From Streptomyces lavendofoliae (GTDB taxonomy: Bacteria > Actinomycetota > Actinomycetes > Streptomycetales > Streptomycetaceae), in assembly GCF_014649735.1 (NCBI RefSeq), contig NZ_BMTP01000015.1, forward strand, positions 1 to 64,000: a DNA stretch of 64,000 nt. The letters are read 5' to 3'. The notes below the pieces were generated by a model. It was not told the origin of the DNA and searched no databases. It saw only the letters and a program-made list of their open reading frames with translations. The translations under genes and the position numbers were made by a program. Shown here in pieces: positions 44,534 to 52,979 of this stretch. Every line of letters begins with the position of its first letter. Position 1 is the stretch's first letter.

Positions 44534-45202
44534 GTGCACATCGTCATCATGGGCTGCGGGCGAGTGGGAGCCGCACTCGCGCAGACCCTGGAACAGCAGG
44601 GCCACACGGTCGCCGTGGTCGATCAGGACCCCACGGCCTTCCGGCGGCTGGGCTCCGGGTTCGGCGGACGGCGCGTCACCGGCGTCGGGTTCGACCAGGA
44701 CACCCTGCGTGAGGCGGGGATCGAGGAGGCCGGGGCGTTCGCCGCGGTCAGCAGCGGTGACAATTCCAACATCATCGCGGCGCGGGTGGCCCGGGAGATG
44801 TTCGGCATCGAGAACGTCGCCGCCCGGATCTACGACCCCCGGCGCGCCGAGGTGTACCAGCGCCTGGGCATCCCCACCGTCGCGACGGTGCGCTGGACCG
44901 CCGACCAGATGCTGCGGCGGCTGCTGCCGTCCGGCGCCGAGCCCCTGTGGCGGGACCCGAGCGGCGGCGTCCAGCTCGCCGAGGTCCACACCTCCCCTTC
45001 CTGGATCGGGCACAAGGTCAGCCGGCTCCAGGAGGAGACGGGCGTACGCGTCGCCTTCCTCACCCGGTTGGGCGAGGCGATCCTGCCGACGTCGCAGACG
45101 GTGCTGCAGGAGGGCGACCTGGTGCACGTGATGATGCGGACGGACGAGATCGAGAAGGTCGAGGCGGCGTTCGCCGAAGGCCCTGAGGAGGGCGGTCACT
45201 GA
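44534..45202 (+). CDS. trkA: TrkA-family potassium channel/transporter regulatory protein (first copy)
   Basis: A 222-residue RCK protein. The N-terminal Rossmann fold is HIVIMGCGRVGAALAQTLEQ (GxGxxG) with the acidic end AVVDQD for NAD(H) binding. RCK_N continues to about 130 and a C-terminal RCK_C domain follows (SWIGHKVSRLQEETGVRVAF, VLQEGDLVHVMM). Such proteins gate membrane potassium transporters in response to nucleotides, and RCK_C domains can bind c-di-AMP. Its stop overlaps the next gene's start (ATGA-type), so the pair makes a two-subunit regulator. No TrkH channel is next door; the divergent KimA-like permease is the nearest candidate partner. Confidence 0.85.
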   Translation: MHIVIMGCGRVGAALAQTLEQQGHTVAVVDQDPTAFRRLGSGFGGRRVTGVGFDQDTLREAGIEEAGAFAAVSSGDNSNIIAARVAREMFGIENVAARIYDPRRAEVYQRLGIPTVATVRWTADQMLRRLLPSGAEPLWRDPSGGVQLAEVHTSPSWIGHKVSRLQEETGVRVAFLTRLGEAILPTSQTVLQEGDLVHVMMRTDEIEKVEAAFAEGPEEGGH

Positions 45203-45879
45203 TGCGGGTGGCTATTGCGGGCGCCGGCGCGGTGGGCCGTTCCATCGCGGGCGAGCTGCTGGAGAACGGGCACGAGGTCCTGCTCATCGACAAGGCGCCG
45301 ACCGCGATCTCGGTGGAACGGGTTCCGCAGGCGGAGTGGCTGCTGGCCGACGCGTGCGAGATCACGTCGCTGGACGAGGCCGCGCTCCAGCGCTGCAACG
45401 TGGTCATCGCGGCGACCGGCGACGACAAGGTCAACCTCGTCGTCTCCCTGCTCGCCAAGACCGAGTACGGGGTTCCCCGGGTGGTCGCGCGGGTGAACAA
45501 CCCGAAGAACGAGTGGCTGTTCAACGAGTCGTGGGGCGTCGACGTCGCCGTCTCGACCCCGCGTCTGATGTCGGCGCTGGTGGAGGAGGCGGTGAGCGTC
45601 GGCGACCTGGTCCGGCTGCTGCGCTTCAGTCACGGCGACGCCAACCTCGTGGAGCTGACGCTGCCGCCGGAGTCGGGGGTGGCCGGTACGTCGGTGGGCG
45701 ACGTCGCCTGGCCGCAGGACACGTCCCTGGTCACGATCATCCGCGGGTCGCGCGTGCTGACGCCGAGCGCCGAGGAGACCCTGGAGGCCGGCGACGAGCT
45801 GCTCTTCGTCGCGGCCCAGGCGCGCGAGGAGCAGCTGGAGGACCTGCTGTCGGTGCGCCGTGAGGACATGGCCGACTGA
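45202..45879 (+). CDS. trkA: TrkA-family potassium regulatory protein (second copy)
   Basis: A 225-residue RCK protein: RVAIAGAGAVGRSIAGELLE with LLIDKAP, RCK_N, then RCK_C (ESGVAGTSVGDVAWPQDTSL, LEAGDELLFVAAQ). It overlaps the first trkA gene and diverges from it in sequence, so the two likely form a heteromer with different ligands. Followed by a strong hairpin terminator. Confidence 0.85.
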   Translation: MRVAIAGAGAVGRSIAGELLENGHEVLLIDKAPTAISVERVPQAEWLLADACEITSLDEAALQRCNVVIAATGDDKVNLVVSLLAKTEYGVPRVVARVNNPKNEWLFNESWGVDVAVSTPRLMSALVEEAVSVGDLVRLLRFSHGDANLVELTLPPESGVAGTSVGDVAWPQDTSLVTIIRGSRVLTPSAEETLEAGDELLFVAAQAREEQLEDLLSVRREDMAD

Positions 45880-45930
45880 CGCGTCGCCGTACGGCGGCGG
45901 CTGCTGCGTACGGCTTGTACCGCCTCGCTG

Positions 45931-45963
45931 AAGGGCCCGGAACCGGCACGGTTCGGGGCCCTT
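45931..45963 (+). terminator. Terminator of the trkA operon
   Basis: AAGGGCCCGGAACC (45931-45944) pairs with GGTTCGGGGCCCTT (45950-45963) across a GGCAC loop, with one mismatch in 14. It starts 52 bp past the second trkA stop. Confidence 0.75.
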
Positions 45964-45997
45964 CGCCGTGGGCGGCCGGGCCTGTGCCGGGTCGGGC

Positions 45998-46077
45998 GCG
46001 GTGACGGGTGGCGGTCACGCGGGCGCGGTGCCGGGTAGCGGTCACGCGGGCGCGGTGCCGGGTCGGGCGGGCCGGGC
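45998..46077. repeat. 27-bp tandem repeat, about three copies
   Basis: Two near-identical 27-bp units (45998-46024 and 46025-46051, starting GCGGTGACGGGT and GCGGTGCCGGGT) are followed by a diverged third that keeps GCGGTGCCGGGT. It is a minisatellite-like array in non-coding DNA. Confidence 0.65.
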
Positions 46078-46321
46078 GCGGTGTACCCCGGGCCGGCGCG
46101 GCATACGCGGGCCCGTCGTGCGGGACGCGGGCCGGGCTGCGTACGTGGGTGGGCGGCCCGCGCCGCCCGCCGTACGTCGCCGGCGCGCCGACGGCGTACC
46201 GGGCGCGGCGGCGTACGCCCGGGCACCCGCCCGGTGCGGCACCGCCGCGGCTTGCCCTGCGTGGCCGGGGCACCCGCGGCGGCGTACCCGATCGCGTCCC
46301 GCCCGGACGGGCGGGGCGGGG

Positions 46322-47116
46322 TCAGAGTTCGTCGTGGGGCTGCGGGCGGGCGGCCCGGGCCGCGGCGGCCTTGCGCTCCTCCTCGGCGCGCTCCTCCGCC
46401 TCCATCTCCGCGAACACGTCGATCGGCGGCGGCGCCTTCGCCAGGAACATCCACGTCAGGTAGACCGCGAGCAGGAACGGCGGGATCTTCAGGGCGACCA
46501 GCACCCAGCCGAGCTGGGTGGTGTCGGCCCACCAGTACAGCGGGAAGAGGATCGCGCACTTGGCGAGCAGGATCAGGCCCCACGCCCAGCTGGCCTTGGC
46601 GTACGCCTTCTTGCGGCCGGGGTTACGGGTGCGCCAGGAGAGGTTCTCCTTGAAGACCGGGCCCAGCATCAGGCCGATCAGCGGGACGCCGGCGATCGTG
46701 GTGGCGATGTAGGCGATCGCCAGGCCCAGCGTGTAGAGCATGCCGGGCAGGTAGAAGTCCTTGGCGTTGCCGGTCATCATCGCGAAGACCACGCCGAAGG
46801 CGACGCCGAAGACGCCGCTGAAGGCGTGCTTCACGGTGTCGCGGCGGATCAGGCGGACCGCGACGAGCAGCAGGGAGACGCCCAGTGCCGCGATGGCCGA
46901 GAGGTGCAGGTCCTTGTTGATCGTGAAGATCGTGACGAAGAGCAGCCCGGGGAGGACGGTCTCCACCATGCCGCGTACGCCGCCGAAGGCGTCGAAGAGG
47001 GCCGCCTCCGTCACCGCCTTCGCGTCGTGCGCGCCGTTCGCGGGGTGCGCGCCCTGGGAGGCGTCGCCCCGGGGGGCGTCTGGGTCGGTGGTGGTCGGCT
47101 TGTCGACTGACGTCAC
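46322..47116 (-). CDS. DUF3159 integral membrane protein
   Basis: A 264-residue protein. It has a polar N-terminal 35 residues, then about five or six hydrophobic segments (TVLPGLLFVTIFTI, AIAALGVSLLLVAVRLI, SGVFGVAFGVVFAMM, IAGVPLIGLMLGPVF, LGWVLVALKIPPFLLAVYL) and a charged Glu/Arg/Ala-rich cytoplasmic tail. DUF3159 is an actinobacterial family of unknown function, usually next to the OB-fold gene as here (three bases apart, same strand). Confidence 0.75.
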   Translation of the reverse strand: MTSVDKPTTTDPDAPRGDASQGAHPANGAHDAKAVTEAALFDAFGGVRGMVETVLPGLLFVTIFTINKDLHLSAIAALGVSLLLVAVRLIRRDTVKHAFSGVFGVAFGVVFAMMTGNAKDFYLPGMLYTLGLAIAYIATTIAGVPLIGLMLGPVFKENLSWRTRNPGRKKAYAKASWAWGLILLAKCAILFPLYWWADTTQLGWVLVALKIPPFLLAVYLTWMFLAKAPPPIDVFAEMEAEERAEEERKAAAARAARPQPHDEL

Positions 47117-47119
47117 CGG

Positions 47120-47518
47120 CTACTCCTGTCCGAGCGGTCGGAGTTCGTATTTGGGGTTGAAGAGCACCCTGCGCCCATGGCTCATGGAGATCCGGCCGGA
47201 GGCGATGAGCTTGCGGCCGGGCTCTATGCCCGCGATGGAACGGCGGCCCAGCCACACCACGTCCAGCGGGGCCGTGCCGTCGAAGAGCTCCGCCTCCAGG
47301 GCGGGGACACCGGCCCTGGGGCGCAGAGTGACCGTCCGCAAGGTACCAGTCACCTTGACTATCTGCCGGTCGTCACAGTCCGAGATACGGGTGCACCCCG
47401 AAGCCTGCGTGTCCTCCCGGAGCTCCTCCGACTCCAGCTCCCCCTGGGAGCTGGACAGCCGGTCGAGCATCCGGCGGAAACGGCCGGTCTGCTTCTCGGT
47501 TCGCGGTGCAGCACTCAT
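47120..47518 (-). CDS. OB-fold nucleic-acid-binding protein
   Basis: A 132-residue protein. After a helical N-terminus (GRFRRMLDRLSSSQGELESE) it contains a five-strand OB fold (QIVKVTGTLRTVTLRPRAGV then LEAELFDGTAPLDVVWLGR). The ending GRISMSHGRRVLFNPKYEL is also strand-rich. It is like the RecG/Replication-protein-type wedge domains found as stand-alone actinobacterial proteins. It is co-transcribed with the DUF3159 gene. Role unknown. Confidence 0.7.
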   Translation of the reverse strand: MSAAPRTEKQTGRFRRMLDRLSSSQGELESEELREDTQASGCTRISDCDDRQIVKVTGTLRTVTLRPRAGVPALEAELFDGTAPLDVVWLGRRSIAGIEPGRKLIASGRISMSHGRRVLFNPKYELRPLGQE

Positions 47519-47551
47519 ACAGAAAGCGTACCGGCCCCCACTGCCGGGGAA

Positions 47552-48238
47552 TCAGCGCTCGAACCGGTACCCCATGCCGGGCTCGGTGATGAAGTGCCGC
47601 GGGTGCGAGGGGTCCGCCTCCAGCTTGCGCCGCAGCTGGGCCATGTAGACCCGCAGGTAGTTGGTCTCGGTGCCGTACGAGGGTCCCCACACCTCCTGGA
47701 GCAGCTGCTTCTGGCTGACGAGCCGCCCGCCGTTGCGGACGAGCACCTCCAGCAGGTGCCACTCGGTGGGGGTCAGCCGGACGTCCCGGCCGTCGCGCTG
47801 GACCTTCTTCGCCGCGAGGTCGACGGTGAAGCCGGCGGTCTCGACGACGACCGTGGCGTCGTCCCCGCCGCCGACCGGCTCGGCCCGCCGCACGGCGGCG
47901 CGCAGCCGCGCCAGCAGCTCGTCCATGCCGAAGGGCTTGGTGACGTAGTCGTCGGCGCCCGCGTCCAGGGCCTCGACCTTCTCGTCGGAGGTCTGGCGTG
48001 CGGAGAGCACCAGGATCGGTACGCGGGTCCAGCCGCGCAGTCCCTTGATCACCTCGACGCCGTCCATGTCGGGCAGGCCGAGGTCGAGGATCACGACGTC
48101 CGGGTGGCGGCCGGCGGCCAGTTCCAGCGCGGTGGCGCCGTCGGGCGCGGCGTCGACCTCGTACTTCCGCGCCTTCAGGTTGATCACGAGGGCGCGTACG
48201 ATCTGCGGCTCGTCGTCGACCACGAGCACCCGCGTCAT
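47552..48238 (-). CDS. kdpE: KdpE, potassium-response regulator
   Basis: A 228-residue OmpR-family regulator starting at ATG 48238. The receiver domain has VVDDE, phospho-Asp52 in VILDLGLPDMDG, and Lys in YVTKPFG. The C-terminal winged helix ends FITEPGMGYRF. Its ATG overlaps the kdpD stop as ATGA. The operon is kdpD-kdpE with no kdpFABC transporter genes in the window. Confidence 0.85.
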   Translation of the reverse strand: MTRVLVVDDEPQIVRALVINLKARKYEVDAAPDGATALELAAGRHPDVVILDLGLPDMDGVEVIKGLRGWTRVPILVLSARQTSDEKVEALDAGADDYVTKPFGMDELLARLRAAVRRAEPVGGGDDATVVVETAGFTVDLAAKKVQRDGRDVRLTPTEWHLLEVLVRNGGRLVSQKQLLQEVWGPSYGTETNYLRVYMAQLRRKLEADPSHPRHFITEPGMGYRFER

Positions 48239-50808
48239 GGGGGGCCTGCTTTCTCCAGTGGGGGGACGTGGGGAGCGGCGGCGGGGACTGCCGCCTTGAG
48301 GGTGAGCACCATGGTCAGGCCGCCGCCCGGGGTGTCCTCGGCCGTGATGGTGCCGCCCATCGCCTCGACGAACCCGCGCGCGACGGCGAGGCCGAGGCCC
48401 ACTCCGGCGCCGCGCGGCGCGTCGCCGTAGCGCTGGAAGGGGGCGAAGATGCGGTCCTTGGCCTCGTCGGGCACACCGGAGCCCCGGTCGACGACGCGCA
48501 GCTCGACGCGGTCGGCCATGGCGCTGGCGGACACCAGGACGGGGGCGGCGCCGAGTCCGTACTTGACGGCGTTCTCGACGACGTTGGCGACGGCCCGCTC
48601 CAGCAGGCCCTTGTCGACCTCGACCATCGGGAGGCTCTCGGGTATGTCCAGCTCGGCGCTGCCGTCGGGCACGCCGCCCAGCGCCATGGGGACGACCTCG
48701 TCGAGGTCGATGGCGCGGATCAGCGGGGTGACCGTGCCGGTCTGGAGGCGGGACATGTCCAGGAGGTTGCCCACCAGGTGGTCGAGCCGGTCGGCGCCCG
48801 CCTCGATGCCTTCGAGGAGCTCGGCGCGGTCCTCCTCGGACCACTCGACGTCGTCGGACCGCAGAGACGACACGGCCGCCTTGATGCCCGCGAGCGGGGT
48901 ACGCAGGTCATGGCTGACGGCGGCCAGCAGCGACGTGCGGATCTTGTTTCCCTCGGCGAGCTTGCGGGCCTCCTCGGCCTCGCCGACCAGCCGCTGCCGG
49001 TCCAGCACGACGGCGGCCTGCGCGGCGAACGCGCCCAGCACCCGGCGGTCCTCGGCGGGCAGGACGCGGCCCGACAGGGCGAGCGCCATGTGGTCGCCCA
49101 CCGGCATGTCGACGTCGGCGTCCTCGGGGCGCGCCACGGGCCGGCGGCCGACGCTGCCGGCGCGGGTCCACGGCTCGACGTCGCTCGCGCGCTCCAGCAG
49201 CGCCACCGATTCCATGGAGAAGGTCTCGCGGACCCGTTCCAGCAGGGCGTCCAGGGCGGTCTCTCCCCCTCGCTCCGCCGGGGGAACCCCCAAGCGCAGC
49301 ACGCTGCCGGCCAGGAAGGACAGCACCTCGGACTCGGCGCGCAGCCGGGCCGCCTGGTGGGTACGGCGGGCGGCCAGGTCCACGACGGAGGCGACGGAGA
49401 CGGCGACCCCGAAGAAGACGGCGATCGCGACGATGTTCCTGGGGTCGGCGATCGTGAAGCGGTACAGCGGCGGGGCGAAGAACCAGTTGAGGAGGAGGGA
49501 CCCGAAGGCGGCGGACGCCAGGGACGGGGCCAGGCCGCCGAGCAGCGCGGACGCCACCGTCAGCGATAGGAACAACAGCATGTCGTTGGCGAGACCGGGG
49601 TCCGCGTCGATGTGGGTGAGGAGCACGGCGAGCAGGGCGGGCCCGGCCACGCCGGTCAGCCAGCCCCAGGTGATCCGGGAGCGGCCGAGGCGCGCGCCGC
49701 GCGCGACGGGCAGGCCCCGGCCCCGGGCGACCTCCTCGTGGGTGACGATGTGGACGTCGAGGTCGGGTCCGCTGTCCCGGGCGACGGTCGCGCCGACGCC
49801 GGGGCCGAACACGTACTGCCATGTCTTGCGGCGGCTGGAGCCGAGGACGATCTGCGAGGCGTTGACCCCGCGGGCGAACTCCAGCAGCGCGGAGGGGACG
49901 TCGTCACCGATGACGTGGTGGAAGGAGCCGCCGAGGTCCTCCACCAGGGTGCGCTGGACGGCCAGCTCCTTGGGGGACGCGGACGTGAGGCCGTCGCTGC
50001 GGGCGATGTACACGGCGAGGATCTCGCTGCCCGAGCCCTTGGCGGCCATCCGGGCGGCGCGGCGGATCAGGGTGCGGCCCTCGGGGCCGCCGGTGAGGCC
50101 CACGACGATGCGCTCGCGGGCCTGCCAGGTGGTGCGGATGTTGTGCTCGCCGCGGTACTGCTGGAGGTATTCGTCGACCCGGTCGGCGGTCCAGAGGAGC
50201 GCCAGTTCCCGCAGGGCGGTGAGGTTGCCGGGGCGGAAGTAGTTGGAGAGGGCCGCGTCGACCTTGTCCGGCTTGTAGATGTTGCCGTGGGCCATGCGGC
50301 GGCGCAGCGCCTGGGGCGACATGTCGACGAGTTCGATCTGGTCGGCGCGCCGGACGACCTCGTCGGGGACGGTCTCCCGCTGGCGTACGCCGGTTATGGA
50401 CTCGACGACGTCGCCGAGGGACTCCAGGTGCTGGATGTTGACGGTGGAGATGACCTCGATGCCGGCGGCGAGCAGCTCCTCGACGTCCTGCCAGCGCTTG
50501 GCGTTGCGGGCGCCGGGGAGGTTGGTGTGGGCGAGCTCGTCCACGAGGGCGACGGCGGGCCGGCGCTCCAGGACCGCGTCCACGTCCATCTCGGCGAGGG
50601 CGGCGCCCTGGAGGGTGAGCTCCAGGGGCGGTATCCGTTCCAGGCCGTCGAGCATGGCCTCCGTACGGGGGCGGTCGTGGTGCTCGACGAAGGCGACGGC
50701 GCAGTCGGTGCCCCGTTCGACGCGGCGGTGTGCCTCGGCGAGCATGGCGTACGTCTTGCCGACGCCCGGTGCCGCGCCGAGGTAGATCCGAAGCTTGCCG
50801 CGTCCCAT
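48235..50808 (-). CDS. kdpD: KdpD, potassium/turgor sensor histidine kinase
   Basis: An 857-residue kinase. The N-terminal KdpD domain has Walker-A-like GAAPGVGKTYAML and VDELAHTNLPG, followed by a universal-stress-type domain to about 360. Four transmembrane segments (about 385-490), a GAF-like domain, then His633 in AVSHDLRTPLAG and an ATPase domain (NVVENAVKYG, GVGLGLAVARGFVEAMGG) complete it. A short in-frame GC-palindromic stretch codes for RLGVPPAERGGE in the GAF region (separate entry). It would sense potassium limitation and phosphorylate KdpE. Confidence 0.87.
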   Translation of the reverse strand: MGRGKLRIYLGAAPGVGKTYAMLAEAHRRVERGTDCAVAFVEHHDRPRTEAMLDGLERIPPLELTLQGAALAEMDVDAVLERRPAVALVDELAHTNLPGARNAKRWQDVEELLAAGIEVISTVNIQHLESLGDVVESITGVRQRETVPDEVVRRADQIELVDMSPQALRRRMAHGNIYKPDKVDAALSNYFRPGNLTALRELALLWTADRVDEYLQQYRGEHNIRTTWQARERIVVGLTGGPEGRTLIRRAARMAAKGSGSEILAVYIARSDGLTSASPKELAVQRTLVEDLGGSFHHVIGDDVPSALLEFARGVNASQIVLGSSRRKTWQYVFGPGVGATVARDSGPDLDVHIVTHEEVARGRGLPVARGARLGRSRITWGWLTGVAGPALLAVLLTHIDADPGLANDMLLFLSLTVASALLGGLAPSLASAAFGSLLLNWFFAPPLYRFTIADPRNIVAIAVFFGVAVSVASVVDLAARRTHQAARLRAESEVLSFLAGSVLRLGVPPAERGGETALDALLERVRETFSMESVALLERASDVEPWTRAGSVGRRPVARPEDADVDMPVGDHMALALSGRVLPAEDRRVLGAFAAQAAVVLDRQRLVGEAEEARKLAEGNKIRTSLLAAVSHDLRTPLAGIKAAVSSLRSDDVEWSEEDRAELLEGIEAGADRLDHLVGNLLDMSRLQTGTVTPLIRAIDLDEVVPMALGGVPDGSAELDIPESLPMVEVDKGLLERAVANVVENAVKYGLGAAPVLVSASAMADRVELRVVDRGSGVPDEAKDRIFAPFQRYGDAPRGAGVGLGLAVARGFVEAMGGTITAEDTPGGGLTMVLTLKAAVPAAAPHVPPLEKAGPP
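49261..49300. repeat. Palindromic mini-repeat inserted in frame in kdpD
   Basis: CCCCCTCGCTCCGCCGGGGG is followed directly by AACCCCC, so arms of five C and five G can pair in two ways. The layout matches a small GC hairpin repeat I know to be scattered through Streptomyces genomes. Here it is translated as part of RLGVPPAERGGE without breaking the frame. Confidence 0.5.
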
Positions 50809-50935
50809 TGCCTCATTGTCGCTGTGTGTCGTTCGACTGCTTGTGCGTAGACCTTACGACCAGGTGCCGTGGCAAATGGGACGGGGAGGTCGCTTCCCGG
50901 ACCTCTTGACGGGATTCTGATACGCCCGGCCGCCG

Positions 50936-50968
50936 GTTCCGGCCCCGGCCGCCGGCCCGGGCCGGAAC
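50936..50968 (-). terminator. Strong hairpin, terminator after the DUF3710 operon
   Basis: GTTCCGGCCC (50936-50945) and GGGCCGGAAC (50959-50968) are perfect inverted copies with a 13-base loop. The hairpin lies about 100 bp past the stop of the minus-strand DUF3710 gene and upstream of kdpD. Confidence 0.7.
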
Positions 50969-51070
50969 GGCACTCGGCGCCGGTCGACAGCGCGATGGGC
51001 CGCCCCCCGGTGGACGGGGTGCGGCCCATGGCGCGTGGTCCTCACGCGGTGGTGCGGCTCGGCCGACGGC

Positions 51071-51832
51071 TCAGCGGACCTCGGTGATCTCCGGGCCGCG
51101 CTGGAGCTGGCCCATGCCGCCGGAGAACCGCGACGTCTCCTGGTCCTCCTGCTGCACGCCCTCGGGCACCATCTGCGCGTCGTTCGGCAGCTTCAGGACG
51201 ATCGGGTCGCGGGGCGCCATCGGTCCCTCGCCCCGGACCACGACGGTGTCCCGGAAGATCTGCTCCAGCAGCCCCGCGGCCTCCGGCTGCACCGCGCCCT
51301 GCCCGGAGATGACACCGCGCAGGAACCAGCGGGGGCCGTCGACGCCGACGAAGCGCACCAGCTGCACGCCACCGGTTCCGTCCGGCAGCTTGACGGGGAC
51401 CTGGGCACGCAGCTCCCAGCCGAGCGGTCCCTCGACCTCGTCGATGATGCCGCCCTGCTGGGTGATGCCGGAGGCGATCTCCTCGCGGACCTCGCCCCAG
51501 ATGCCCTCCTTCTTGGGCGCGGCGAAGGCCTGCAGCTGGATGGCGCTGTCGCGCAGCACCACCGTCGCCGCGACGATCGCGTCGCCCGCGACCTCGACCC
51601 GCAGCTCCATGCCCTCGACACCCGGCACGAACATGCCGCCCAGGTCCACCCGGCCCTCCTCGGGCCTGGAGACCTCGGACACGTCCCACGGACCGTCGGG
51701 CCGGGGTGCCGGCGGAAGGTTCACCCGGCGCGGCTCACCGTCCGCGTCATCAGTGCCGACCTCGTCGACGACCTGCTCGGCCTCGCCCGCTGCCTCGGCA
51801 GCGGCACCGCTCTTCTTGCGACGTCCGAACAC
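51071..51832 (-). CDS. DUF3710 protein
   Basis: A 253-residue acidic protein from GTG 51832 (AAGGA upstream); the longer frame overlaps dut. Conserved stretches include RVDLGGMFVPGVEGMELRVE, QLQAFAAPKKEGIWGEVREE and VDGPRWFLRGVISGQGA. DUF3710 is an actinobacterial family of unknown function, regularly next to dut as here, one base after the dut stop. It is probably co-transcribed with dut and the thioesterase. Confidence 0.78.
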   Translation of the reverse strand: MFGRRKKSGAAAEAAGEAEQVVDEVGTDDADGEPRRVNLPPAPRPDGPWDVSEVSRPEEGRVDLGGMFVPGVEGMELRVEVAGDAIVAATVVLRDSAIQLQAFAAPKKEGIWGEVREEIASGITQQGGIIDEVEGPLGWELRAQVPVKLPDGTGGVQLVRFVGVDGPRWFLRGVISGQGAVQPEAAGLLEQIFRDTVVVRGEGPMAPRDPIVLKLPNDAQMVPEGVQQEDQETSRFSGGMGQLQRGPEITEVR

Positions 51833-51833
51833 G

Positions 51834-52346
51834 TCACTGTCCTTCCCGGTCGGATACGACCGAAGCGTATCGATTCCCACCCGTCCAGCCCTCCGTGGCG
51901 GCATGACCGCCGGTGGACCCGAAGCCCCCCTCGGCCCGCGCCGAGCCGGGAAGCTCCGCCACTTCGTGGAAACGGACCTTCTCGACTTGCTGAACGACCA
52001 GTTGGGCGATCCGGTCGAACCGTTCGAACCGCACGCTCTCGCGCGGGTCCAGGTTGACCACGATCACCTTGATCTCCCCACGGTACCCGGCATCCACCGT
52101 CCCTGGGGCATTCACGAGGGCCACTCCGCAACGAGCTGCGAGGCCCGAACGCGGGTGCACGAACGCCGCGTACCCGTCGGGCAGCGCGATGGACACGCCG
52201 GTGGGCAGGACCGCGCGCTCGCCGGGGGCCAGCTCGGCGGCCTCGGTGGTGACGAGATCGGCGCCCGCGTCGCCCGGGTGCCCGTACGACGGCAGGGGCA
52301 CCTCCGGGTCCACGCGGCGGATCAGGACGTCGACAGGGTTGCGCAT
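51834..52346 (-). CDS. dut: dUTP diphosphatase (dUTPase)
   Basis: A 170-residue trimeric-type dUTPase from ATG 52346. The family motifs appear in order: PGDAGADLVTTE (motif 1), HPRSGLAARCGVALVNAPG (motif 2), TVDAGYRGEI (motif 3), RFDRIAQLVVQQV (motif 4) and a C-terminal ARAEGGFGSTG (motif 5). It removes dUTP and supplies dUMP for thymidylate synthesis. The start overlaps the thioesterase stop (TGATG). Confidence 0.92.
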   Translation of the reverse strand: MRNPVDVLIRRVDPEVPLPSYGHPGDAGADLVTTEAAELAPGERAVLPTGVSIALPDGYAAFVHPRSGLAARCGVALVNAPGTVDAGYRGEIKVIVVNLDPRESVRFERFDRIAQLVVQQVEKVRFHEVAELPGSARAEGGFGSTGGHAATEGWTGGNRYASVVSDREGQ

Positions 52347-52921
52347 CAGGGGTTCACCTCGAAGGCGCGGGCGCGCCGGACCTGGTCGGGGTCGGCCATC
52401 GCCGCCCGGATCTCCTCCGGGCGGCCGTTGTCGATGAAGTGATCGACCTTGACCTCGATGAAGAGGGCGTCGGCGCGGACCGCGACGGGGCCCTCGGCGC
52501 CGCCGATCCTGCCCGTCGCCGTGCAGTAGATCTTCCGGCCGTGTACGGCGGTGACCTCGGCCTCCAGGTGCAGCACCGTGCCCACGGGCACCGGGCGCAC
52601 GAAGTCGGTCTCCAGCCGGCCGGTGACCGCCACGACCCGCAGCAGCCAGTTCAGCGAGCCGAGGGTCTCGTCCAGCGCGGTGGCGAGGATCCCACCGTGC
52701 GCGAGGCCCGGGGCGCCCTGGTGGTCGGTCGTGACGGTGAACTCGGCGGTGATCGTCACGCCCTCGCCGGCCCGCGCCGCCAGGTGCAGCCCGTGGGGCT
52801 GTCCGCCGCCGCAGCCGAAGCAGTGCTCGTAGTGGGCGCCCAGCAGCTCGCCGGGGGCGGGCGCGTCGGGGTGCCGTACCGGCGGTATGGCGTCGGCCGG
52901 GGGCGTCAGTGCAGTGCTCAC
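52346..52921 (-). CDS. PaaI-type hotdog-fold thioesterase
   Basis: A 191-residue protein from GTG 52921. The hotdog core has HCFGCGGGQPHGLHL, then the active-site segment GLAHGGILATALDETLGSL with HGG and a following Asp-Glu, and GTVLHLEAEVTAVHGRKIYC. The Cys-rich FGCG near the start is common in actinobacterial members. It probably hydrolyses acyl-CoA thioesters; the substrate is unknown. First gene of the thioesterase-dut-DUF3710 operon, divergent from the DUF3093-like gene. Confidence 0.78.
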   Translation of the reverse strand: MSTALTPPADAIPPVRHPDAPAPGELLGAHYEHCFGCGGGQPHGLHLAARAGEGVTITAEFTVTTDHQGAPGLAHGGILATALDETLGSLNWLLRVVAVTGRLETDFVRPVPVGTVLHLEAEVTAVHGRKIYCTATGRIGGAEGPVAVRADALFIEVKVDHFIDNGRPEEIRAAMADPDQVRRARAFEVNP

Positions 52922-52979
52922 AGCGGGAGACCTTACCCGCGCGGCGGACCACCGGTCGCGCCGTGCCAAGCTTGGGTGT

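Larger units (their letters stand above)
45880..46321. other. GC-extreme intergenic region with repeats
   Basis: 442 bp between convergent genes. It holds the trkA terminator and then very GC-rich sequence with tandem repeats (45,998-46,077). Open frames on both strands here are low-complexity Arg/Gly/Pro/Ala and not credible genes. Confidence 0.6.

Noticed and set aside
45968..47110. 380-residue plus-strand frame over the repeats and the DUF3159 gene
   Set aside because: Low-complexity translation of GC-rich repeats and antisense of a good membrane-protein gene.
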